Shown: positions 55,124 through 64,000 of the stretch, piece after piece | Numbering within the stretch: the stretch's first letter is position 1 | Layout of the letters: every line of letters begins with the position of its first letter | The notes under the pieces: model-generated | Database searches by the model: none | Seen by the model: the letters and a program-made list of their open reading frames with translations, nothing else | What the model was told of the DNA's origin: nothing | Source of the DNA: Sapria himalayana | Lineage: Eukaryota > Streptophyta > Magnoliopsida > Malpighiales > Rafflesiaceae | NCBI GenBank assembly: GCA_029783825.1 | Contig: JAREIK010001468.1 | Location: forward strand, 4,324,261-4,388,260 | Direction: 5' to 3' | Length of the DNA: 64,000 bases | Made by a program: the position numbers and the translations under genes

Positions 55124-57692
55124 TGTTACCGATAGAACCTTATTAGGGTTTTGATGAAAATCGAGAGAGAATGGCATAGGAAGGAGGAGAAAACAAAAAA
55201 AAAAGTGAAAAAAAATACAATATCTAAATTAAACTTCAAAAATTGAAAATTATAATTTCATATATATATATATATGGTTTGAGGCAGCACACATGTCGAG
55301 TACTTATAAATAATATAGTAGGTAGAAAAAGAAAATTAACAAACAATAATAAATAAACCTACTTGCTAAATTAAATTTTAACACTCCCATTAATGTTGCT
55401 ATTTATATATCACAAACACTCAACTTGAAAGAAAGGAAATCAATTTGCAGTTATACGAGAAGCTTCATGAAAATATTTGCAATTTGCTCACTGGTAGGTA
55501 CGTATTTAGTGATTATTAAGCTGACTTGAATCTTTTTTCATAAGAAATGATAATGAATCTTAATATGTTTATCTACTCGTGAAATATCGAAACGACAATA
55601 ATATATTGAATTGTTTGATTATCACAACGAAATGTTGTTGGTCTATAAATTGGTAAGAAAAATACTTTTAAGAAGTGATTGATTTATTAGAGCTCAAAAG
55701 TAATTGGTATGATAATTTTGTACTCTACCTCTAAATTTGATGTAAAAATAATAGTTCACTTCTTACTTTCCTAGTAAATTTAATTATTTCAATTAAAAAT
55801 ATAAAATTCAATAATAAATATTATTTTTATAATTGTTGGAATCTAACCTGAATTTAAGTATGCTTCTACCTAGTTATATCATTTATCTAAGAATCAAATC
55901 CCATGTTTGAAAGCTATTTTCATATGCATAAGAATCTTAAGAATTATGTACAAATGAGTATGTATGGTAGAATCTATGAAGTGGCTAATCATATCAATAA
56001 CATATGTAATATATGGTTTGATAATTGTTAGATAATTTATTTTTTATAATTTTAAATCTAGTAAAATGAGTTGAGGAATCAATACTTATAGACTTTTTTT
56101 TTTGCATCAAATAGTGAGTCAATATGTGTGTACCTGAGTATTCAAAATATATTTTCTTTGAGATAGAATGGTCCTACATATTGCGTATCTGACTTGAATA
56201 CTTATTTAGTTATATATTGTAATTATAATATCATCAATTTTATATCATTAATATCATATATTTACTCTCAAATCCAAAATAATAGAAATATGGATACTGC
56301 CTTTCACAATTTACATATTATACCAATGCTTTCAGAATTATTAAAATTTAGGGATTATTGTATAAATATCTTTTTCTTGATATCTTTATGAATGAGTACA
56401 TTTTTCACACCTAGATGATATACAATTCATCTATGAGATGTAATGAAATAGAGCGATGATTTAATAATGATTATTTGGATCGCATGAAAATAAAGCATCT
56501 AAATAATTTATATTATAAGCTTGTGTAATACTTTTGCCTATCAGCTTGGCCTTGAGTCTATCGACATTCATTTTATGTCTAGTCTTCTTGTTGTGTACTC
56601 ATTTACATCTTTCTACTTGCTTACTTAAAGATTATAAAGTGAGATTCCAAGTATGATTAGTATAATTATGTAAAGTTCATATAATATAATATGTTATCAT
56701 TCTGTATGATTAAGTTTCATGAAAAGAATATTAAAGATCTTGTAACAAAACTAGAATACGTAATACTAGAATACGTAATATTAAAATGAGAATAAGAGAA
56801 TACAAGTAATAATGATTGTTGGGTATATCATACTATTGGTTCTTTCCATCGAGTAATTATACGCTTCATATCACTACTTTGAACCAAATCAATTGATGTG
56901 GTAAGAGGGTTATTTGGAGAAGACTACATTTGTATCAATCTAACATATACTTTTAATTTGTGATCATAAAGTTTGGTAACTCTCATCTCTTATTCTTGTG
57001 AAGACTCACATATTATGTTCAGTTGCATACTTACAATATGCTCATCTTCTTAGCATAAAACTTAATGAGAAATCTCATTATTGTTTAGAAGGAAGTGTCA
57101 TTATTTTCTTCAAAACTAGTTGTGCTAGTAGTATTAGAGACATACAAGACCATGAGCAATTGTTACTCTGATAGGAGTAATAATTATACATGAAAATAAT
57201 CTTATCACAATTGTGTTTGAATGTATGTTCTCTTAGATCGAGTTTTTAAAAATGAGTTATCTTTAATGAATATCATATTCTTACTCATAATGATCTTGTT
57301 CTTTGATGATTAGAATCTGTATTCATCCCGAGTAATAGAGTACTTGATAAAGGTATACTTGACATCTATGTTCTCTCTCTAGAGAGATCCCTAATAAAAC
57401 AAATATGCCCATGAAACTTGAGTAAAAGGTAAAAAAGTTTTTTCATAGATATATAGATGTATGATATGATCTGGGAGAATAAAAAATGATATTCATTTGA
57501 TTAGAAAGTTAATTATTAATATTGTTTCTTTTATAATATTTACCAATACTCTTATGCCGTAGAAGTATCTTAATCATCTCAATCAAATTTTTATTTTTTC
57601 TTTCCAAAAATATTATTTCTTTTTATTATGCGCATGAGTTCCAATATATGATTTCTAGTGAATTATTCATGTTTTAAAAAATAAAAAAATTG

Positions 57693-60600
57693 ATGAGACA
57701 TAGAGATGCCAAACGGGCTGTGCCGGGCCGACTTGGCCCATTTTTTTAGAGCACGGCCGTGCTTTCGTGCCAAGCCAGGCACAACAATATTATTGTACCG
57801 TGTCGTGCCTGGCCCGGCACGGTTTATAAAAGCCGGGTCTGGCACGGCCCGATTGGGCCTAACCTGGCCGTACGGGCCAAATCAGTTCGTACGCGCCAGG
57901 TTAAACATTTTTTTAAAATTTTATAGTTTTAATTTTTAGTTTAATTTAAAATATATTAAATTATATATAAAATTATAGATAATGTATAATATAATAAATT
58001 TATAAAATGAAAATTGTTTAAAATTTATTAATTTACAAAGTTAAAATTTTTTTTATAATTTAAAATAAAATTAGTTTATAATTTTTTAGAATTAAATTAT
58101 AGAGTTATAAATTTTTAAATGAAAAAATAAAACAAAAAAAATAAATTAAAAAATTTTGTTAAAAAAAATTAAAAAGTAAAAAAAAACAAAATCAAACCAA
58201 ATGAAAAATGACCAATTAGCCAGTAGATACTGAAGGTCCGAACCAAATAAATTAAAGTTTCAACGTAACGTATAAATAAAGCATACAATCAATAAAAAAC
58301 AAAACATCGAAATTAAAAAATAATGTATCATCATCAATTATTAATCGGCATATCATGAGCATCATCAGCCGCAACAAGATCAGTATCATATGGATTATCA
58401 TCATCAGCAATCAACTCTTTCGCTTTTGCAGTGGATGTGGTTGCAGTCTCTATCCCAGTCCCAGCATCAGCACGATCATGAATGTTAAACCTCGAATCCT
58501 CCCAATCTTTCAAAAAAACAAAGACCTCAACAATATCTGGATGTAATCTCAATCTCCTATCTGAAATCACGTTCACTGCAACAGAAAAAATAAATTCCGA
58601 TGCTACGCTCGACACCAGAGGAGTCAGTAGATCCTGTGTCATCCTAGATAGCACGGGAAAGGTAGACTCGTATGATTTCTATCATTGTAATATATTAAGA
58701 TTCTTAGTATTAGAATGTGATAGGATTGAGCAATAATTAATATCTAAGTACCGAGAAAGCTCGCTCCTATATGATGGCCCACCCCGATATTTTTCCCTCG
58801 CTTGCTGAATGAAAAAATTGTTATTTTCGAATAAGGTATCCATGTCCGTAATTACAGTCTCACTACTACCACCACCATACCTAGTACGTAGTATGTGAAC
58901 AGGTAAGTCAACTTCTCATGAATAGATCATTCAGGTGGTTCTTCTAGGTTTATGCACGCGGAAATATAAGTCAGAATATTTTCTACCCCTTTCACCTTAA
59001 TCCTAGGTCTATGTATGCAGCGAGGCAATAAAGAGATGGAACGATGAACTAGTACTTCAAGTACTTTGTTTTCATTTGTGCAATCATATGGCTAAGTGTC
59101 GGGTTAACTCGATACTTTCTAAACATGCTACCAATGTTTCATATGTACTTGAGTACAATGCAAGTCATGGGCGTATAAACCGCCGAACACATGTTCGTCG
59201 TGTCATAAAAAATTTTCAGGAATTTTATAAGTGAAATTTTTGAAGCCCAGTCAGTGTCGTCAATAATAAGTTCGTCACTCTTACTATTGACGTAGTCGGA
59301 TATTACGCATTCGTATCCAACACATGATTCTAATATCAGGTACGTATAATTTCAACGATGTCTCATATTCGATTGGAATTTCTTCTTAAGATTCGCAGAC
59401 AAATAGAGACTACCAAATTCTTATTGTCTGTGAGGAGTAGGAATATATTTTAGTGCATTATGTATATTATCTAACGTTGGGGAACACACCTTTATACCCG
59501 CTTGAACAATCATGTTAATTATGTGACACATGCATTTGACAAGAAAAATCTCTCCTAATGGTGTGTCTCTTATATTTCTAACAAACATGTTAATCGCTAC
59601 TCTATTATTAGATGCGTTATAAAATGTGACACTAAAAATTTTATTTTGAATTTTATATTCCCTAAAGATTTTCATCATGCACTCAAAAATGGCCGGGCTA
59701 TCATGAGGATGGAGAACCTAAGAGAATTCTAAAATTTTTTTATTCATAGTCCAGTTAGAATCTACATAGTGACTGGTGTGACATGCATAAGATGATTCAT
59801 CGTGACTTGTCCAGATATAGGACGTCACGGACACCTCTCTACTATATGTCATAAATTTATTAATTATTTTTTATTTTTCTAACTTATACAATTTTAGTAT
59901 GTCATTCCTAGATGTGGACCTAGGAATCTTATGATAAGCAAGGTTAAAATATGTATGCATTATGCGCGCTATCCTTGGATCTTCCAAAAATCTGATCGGA
60001 AGACCCATCAATGTGATAAGTCTGGCCATGCCGTTCCTACCCAACTCGTTGGAGTATATGAAAGGAGTAAACTTTAAGACTAGACTCGATCCAGTCTCAA
60101 AAAATACAGTGCCAAGTTAGGTTTGCCTAATATTTAATGGACCATATTTTTTGGTACATAATTCGGCATGTCTCTTAAGGTGCCTAGTCCCAAACGAATT
60201 CTTAGATGTTAAAATTCTCATACAATATTTGTACTGTGTCATTTCTTCTTCTTGACTTCTAATATTTTTTTGTTGTATTATATTAAAATGAGTCCAAACT
60301 ATAGAAATTCTTTTAGTTTTTTATTTTTTAGAAGTTTGGGTTGAGACGACTGGAGAAACCAAAGTTTAAGCAGCCTCATACCTCTGTGTAATATTTTTAT
60401 TTTCTAAATTTAAATATGTTTCACTAGTATTTGTCATTTTTTAGGATTTTTGTTAAACATGACATTTGTTTAGAGACTGGATGATAGATTTTAAATTTAA
60501 CTATTTTAGGTCTAGAGAGAGAGAGTAAAAAAAATTTAAAATAAATTACCCAGTGAAGTAGTCAGGTCGATTACGTGCTCGGTGCACCACAATCTAGCTC

Positions 60601-61139
60601 AAAATTCAAAATCCAAGTTGAGATTCTCGAAAAGCCAAGCCAAATGATGAAATTTCAATTTCCCGAGTTCCGAGAGAGAGAAACAAGATTTTTAAGAGAG
60701 CAAAAATGTGAACGGTGAACCCATAGCTTTTTTTGCGGTTAGGGGAGGCTTGGCTTGGCGTTGGCCCTAGTGTCCCGAGTCACGGTGAACCCACCTGTGA
60801 CTCGTGAGGGTGCGGGAAGCCAGGTCTGTGGGTCAGTGGGTGCGGGACTACGGGTGCAAGATGCCGGGCTGGGTGTGAACGGTGACCCCGACCATGCCTA
60901 CGGGCCATGCCACGGACCATCGAACCGTGTCAGGTCAGGCACGACACGAGGCCCAGTTGGCCTCTGCATGGAACGGCTCGGGTTGTGCCTTGCACTAGCC
61001 CGGGCATGGGATATTCTCCTGCAACGCCAGCTCAGGCACGGCCGAACCGTGTCATGCCTCGTGTCTGCCCGGCCTAGGCATGACCGAATTGTGCCATGCC
61101 TCATGTTGGCCCGGCGCTGTTGACACCTCTAATGAGATA
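57693..61139 (-). mobile_element. Best preserved hAT transposon of the family (copy 7)
   Basis: The element spans 57701-61131 (3431 bp). Termini TAGAGATGCCAAAC and, on the reverse strand, TAGAGGTGTCAACA form the inverted repeat. Flanks ATGAGACA (57693-57700) and ATGAGATA (61132-61139) give an 8-bp target duplication with one mismatch, as expected for hAT. GC-rich arms (57711-57900, 60730-61120) are dense in GGCACG, GGCCCGG and CGTGCC words. The interior is AT-rich and carries a minus-strand transposase in pieces. It is nested inside the copia element above. The plus-strand frame 60755-61123 and its antisense partner are GC-arm artefacts. Confidence 0.9.
58334..60270 (-). pseudogene. hAT transposase (zf-BED type), frame-broken
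   Basis: The N-terminal BED finger lies near 60255-60165 on the minus strand: YKYCMR, GTRHLKRHAELC. The first zinc Cys position reads Tyr here, while copy 1 has CKYC. The RNase H-like core 59678-59421 includes FYNASNNRVAINMF and KCMCHIINMIVQAGIK, equivalent to (R)C.CH..NL.V..GL. The segment 59220-58790 parallels 869-429 of copy 1. The C-terminal dimerisation domain 58654-58334 (106 codons) contains PLVSSVASEFIFS and RLRLHPDIVEVFVFLKDW. At least three frame breaks separate these pieces, so the gene is dead. The acidic tail after KDW is unusually long. Confidence 0.82.
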
Positions 61140-62649
61140 TACATTATAAAAATTATTATTTTTCAATATTTTAATGTTACAATTAAATTAATTTTTTTTT
61201 CTTTCATAAAATTTCATAAAAATAAGTAAAATTTCATAAAATTAATAATCAATAAAAATAATAAAATATCATAGACCATCACACGTGATTATTATATAGG
61301 ACCATTAAATGTTTGAATGAATCAAAGTAAATGAATCTATCCTAGTATCTTCATGATGTGCTATATAGAAAGTTAAAATATTTTTTTAACTAATATTTTT
61401 CATAGTCAATTGATATTATCTTATTGATATTTGATTTTAAAATTTAATTTATCAAATGATGAATATATAAGTTGAGAGTATACAATAAGCTGATCAATCA
61501 TAACTAAGTATCTAGAGGGGCTCATATGAGTGAAGAAAAATAATTAATATCACTCTTTTCTAGAAGAGTCATCATTATGATATGTTGATCCAATATAGAA
61601 ATATCAAATGAAAAAAAAATATCATAATTCAGTTGCTTAGCAAAATAACAAATAAAAAATAAATTATGATGAAGCCCTAGCACAAAAATAACTTGTCTTA
61701 AAAGAAAAGATCAAACATTGATTGACATTATTTGGTTTCCTGACTCGTATACTGATTTTATTGGTCATGATAATATTAAAAGTTCTTGACTATATAAAGG
61801 AAGCAAAGATAGTATTATCACATATGACTTGATTATTGATTCTTGAATTTATGACCTAGGAGTCATAGTGAGATACTAAGAAGAAATAACCATGAATATA
61901 TCAAAATCAATAAGTGTGTATGTTGAGGCTCTAGTAGTCTGCTACAGATAATATGAACTCCAAAACATCCTTGATGAGTATATCAATGTAATCAAGTCTT
62001 AAATTTTTTACATGTCACATGAACATAACATATTGGAAATACTTGAGTTAATTGACCATGATAAATGCACTATTAAATATACATCAAATTACTAACCACT
62101 TATCTGACTTGCTCTGAGCTAACTTGTCAAACATATGTCTGCCGTACAAGTAGCTCTAGCGCATGAACCAAAATTTTATCAATGTAGCTAATAGGGAATA
62201 TATATCAATTTTTAATTTTTATTGGATTATTCTTATTGGTCTTATATTAATTTCAATTATTTATTCTTTTTGTATAAATAACACAAAAAATAGCTAACTT
62301 GGTGCCAACTGCCGGTGAAACTTCTCGTAGACACATGTGGAAGATCCGCCATCACATGACGTTGCGCGTCACCCTTATTTTACCTCCACGCGTGCTCTAA
62401 TACCATGTCACGGTCGGAATGTTAGCATTCCAGTGAAAGTCTGTAGAAAGGGAGAAAGGAAGAAGAATAAAAAATAAAAAGGAAAGAAAAATATGAATAG
62501 CTTTCATTAAACTCTATAAAATAAAAAATTATAATTTTCTATATATATGGTTTGAGATGGTCTCTACGTTAGGTTCTCTCAGATAATATTAAAAAAAAAA
62601 ATAAACAGGCCATTGAAGATTAGTTGCATGCTTAAAATTTACTACTTTA

Positions 62650-62816
62650 TGTTGTTCTTTTATCTTTTGTTTTTGTTTATATTTTGATGGGAGCACCCAA
62701 CTTGTGTGATGCACCAATCAATTTATCTTTTATATAAAAGTTTTCATGTATGTTCATTTTCAAGAAGTTTAAGGAGTTGAAGTTTATCTATGTTAAACTT
62801 TACATGGTATCAGAGC
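62650..62816 (+). mobile_element. Copia LTR 3' end with intact primer-binding site
   Basis: LTR-like DNA (GATGGGAGCACCCAACTTG; ACCAATCAATTT; TATATAAAAGTTTTC, possible TATA region) ends in CA at 62803-62804. It is followed at once by TGGTATCAGAGC (62805-62816), the exact initiator-Met-tRNA-complementary site of copia elements. A second, decayed member is at 36281-36420. The 5' limit of the LTR is not fixed. Downstream (62817-63230) is a non-coding leader, GC-richer than its surroundings, that runs into a PFP beta-subunit copy. Confidence 0.8.
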
Positions 62817-63234
62817 ATGCCCTAGGGGGAGAAAAACCCTTGGGGAATGATTGTGTGGGTAAGGGTTGCAAACCCTAGAAAGAGGCTGTGCACCTACTGT
62901 GCGCTAACTCTTACTGTCGCACACCTAACATGTGTGACAAACGAAGACAGACACCATAGGGGAGTGCGTCGCCATTATTTTGGCAGCAGAAAAGGTTTCA
63001 GTGGTTGTTACTGACACTGTTCAGTCAACATGGTGGTTCATTCCTGAATGGGACAATTTCTGTGACATTTCTCAACATCTAGAACAAGACCTAAAGAACT
63101 GTCAAAAGACCTCTTTGTTTCTTTACATGGAGTGGATTGTCATTCTCTGGTAAGTTTATAGCAGAAGGAATTTTGTGGGCAACAAAAATCTGGATGACTT
63201 CTGTTTTCCATGTGGCTTCTGTGAAGGCCCCCCC

Positions 63235-63289
63235 ATTTCTGGGACGAATGCCATCTGTTTACAGTGAAGTACAGACCAGTTGGAGCAAC

Positions 63290-63324
<35 letters not shown>

Positions 63325-64000
63325 TTCTGTTATGAGAAGCCACTTCATTGTTGTTGATGGAGTCCCAGCTCATCTGCTAGAAATCTAATTGTGAAGCTTT
63401 TCTGAATCTCTTCTGTCAGTCTTGTGCAATGTTTGTTCGGTTTGGTGTGAGGTGTCATTTTATCAGATGGTCAGGTGCCAGGAGCTTGAATGATCACTCT
63501 AAGGGAAGCATCTTGCATGGGTTCAAGGGTAGCCCTGCTGAGATCATGAAGTGCAATTATATAGAGTTAACTGTTGATTATATTTCGCCTTATAGAAATT
63601 GGGGCGGTTTGGATATGATATACAGTGGCTGAGGCAAAATTGAAACACCTGATCTTCTCAAACAAGCTGAAGATACGTCATTGGAGCTTGATCTGGACGG
63701 GCTCCTAGTTCTTGAAGGGAATGATTCAAACCCAAATGCTTGCTTGCTTTCTGAAAATTTTCTAGGTCTACTCGAAAATATCATCACTTTGTATGGCTCA
63801 AGGGACGTTCTGCATTACACATTAGGATGATGCAGTTAGGCTTACACATATGGAAATTCAATGGACAGTCCTACCTGTTTGGCTATGAAGGAAGAAGTGG
63901 TCTGCCAATTCCTGGAGCTCTCCTTCATCGTGCCAAAACTGGATTGATGACATCTGTTGGTGACCCACTTGCTCTTGTTTCTGGTTGGATGGTTGGGCAG
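63235..64000 (+). pseudogene. PFP-BETA: PFP beta-subunit processed pseudogene, cut by window end
   Basis: A broken copy of the plant pyrophosphate:fructose-6-phosphate phosphotransferase beta subunit (cytosolic glycolysis). Recognisable blocks: PSVYSEVQTS (63251-63283), LPSVMRSHFIVVDG, NLIVKLF, then GVILSDGQVPG (63451-63483; SGGQAPG in the enzyme), HSKGSILHGFKG, AEIMKCNYIELTVDYI, SPYRNWGGLDMIYSG, a stop (63630-63632), GKIETPDLLKQAEDT, LELDLDGLLVLEGNDSN (GGDD motif changed) and ACLLSENF. After 63770 it jumps about 250 residues to FNGQSYLFGYEGRSGLP, GALLHRAKTGLMTSVG. Several frameshifts, a lost segment after GQVPG and no introns across blocks that are split in the multi-exon host gene mark a retro-copied relic. 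Confidence 0.85.
63293..63321. repeat. CT microsatellite inside the PFP-beta copy
   Basis: (TC)n expands the Ser/Leu/Pro-coding stretch between VYSEVQTS and LPSV of the parent gene. The added repeat units lengthen that part of the relic. Confidence 0.9.

Larger units (their letters stand above)
55124..62643 (-). mobile_element. Ty1/copia element with both LTR regions, split by a hAT insertion
   Basis: The right LTR region starts at 62406 (TGTCACGGTCGGAATG). Directly to its left is GCTCTAATACCA (62394-62405), the reverse complement of a copia primer-binding site with one change, so the element reads on the minus strand. The left LTR 55124-55383 (TGTTACCGATAGAACC ... AACA) aligns with it and is followed by CTCCC (complement of a polypurine end). 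Integrase-like AATAATCAATAAAAATAATAA (61240-61260) matches the 47130 and 48650 copies. Removing the hAT at 57701-61131 leaves about 4.1 kb, near copia size. The right limit (62607 or 62643) and a 5-bp target duplication are not fixed. Confidence 0.66.

Noticed and set aside
57663..57939. Opposing 60- and 77-codon frames
   Set aside because: They cross the left terminus and GC arm of the hAT at 57701.
60755..61123. 122-codon plus-strand frame
   Set aside because: Right GC arm of the same hAT; repetitive Arg/Cys/Pro-rich translation on both strands.
61700..62200. Separate copia RNase H on the plus strand
   Set aside because: An apparent YTD...GHD string did not extend into the WAG/STSGY pattern. 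The region fits better as minus-strand copia interior.

Overview
The window is AT-rich plant nuclear DNA. It holds the 5' part of one protein-coding gene, read on the + strand, buried in transposable-element debris. The gene is the GTPase subunit of the eukaryotic translation termination factor, eRF3 (GSPT1/SUP35 family). Nine exons (8517-49686) join in one open frame of 252 codons plus one base, with GT-AG borders throughout, and cover the short N-terminal region plus most of the G domain (G1, G2, G3 and G4 motifs). The rest of the G domain and the beta-barrel domains must lie beyond 64000. The plant-type eRF3 sequence, a remnant of the plant-type beta subunit of pyrophosphate-dependent phosphofructokinase, an Au-like SINE, and the Ty1/copia, Ty3/gypsy and hAT content all point to a flowering plant. 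A monocot with expanded introns is my guess, but the sequence does not settle it.

Layout. 1-8.5 kb is upstream repeat DNA: a decayed hAT transposon (1-2850), a copia RNase H remnant (about 2950-3660), a tandem duplication (5269-5680), an LTR-like block (6040-6531) and a hairpin-rich MITE (6608-7131). At 8.5-9.0 kb are eRF3 exons 1-3. Intron 3 (8.1 kb) holds a small hAT-like element, a copia element on + and a decayed one on -. Exon 4 is at 17.1 kb. Intron 4 (17.0 kb) holds a gypsy element (-) and four hAT copies, one carrying an inserted 686-bp MITE with a perfect 8-bp target duplication. Exons 5-6 are at 34.2-34.4 kb. Intron 6 (14.8 kb) holds a 24-bp minisatellite, a copia LTR/primer-site scar, a probable hAT-in-hAT nest and two copia remnants. 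Exons 7-9 are at 49.2-49.7 kb. Intron 9 runs off the window (at least 14.3 kb) and holds two tandem duplications of copia-derived DNA, a copia element (about 55124-62640, -) interrupted by the best preserved hAT (57701-61131), and a copia-type LTR end with primer-binding site followed by an intron-free, broken copy of the PFP beta-subunit gene at the right edge.

The window therefore reads as a housekeeping gene whose introns 3, 4, 6 and 9 have become landing grounds for repeats while introns 1, 2, 5, 7 and 8 stayed at 85-126 bp. No CRISPR array, operon, bacterial gene or rRNA/tRNA gene was found. I found no convincing new molecular system. The most interesting items are the retroelement-linked PFP-beta copy, the clustered hAT family with intact terminal signals, and the splitting of GTPase motifs by giant introns.
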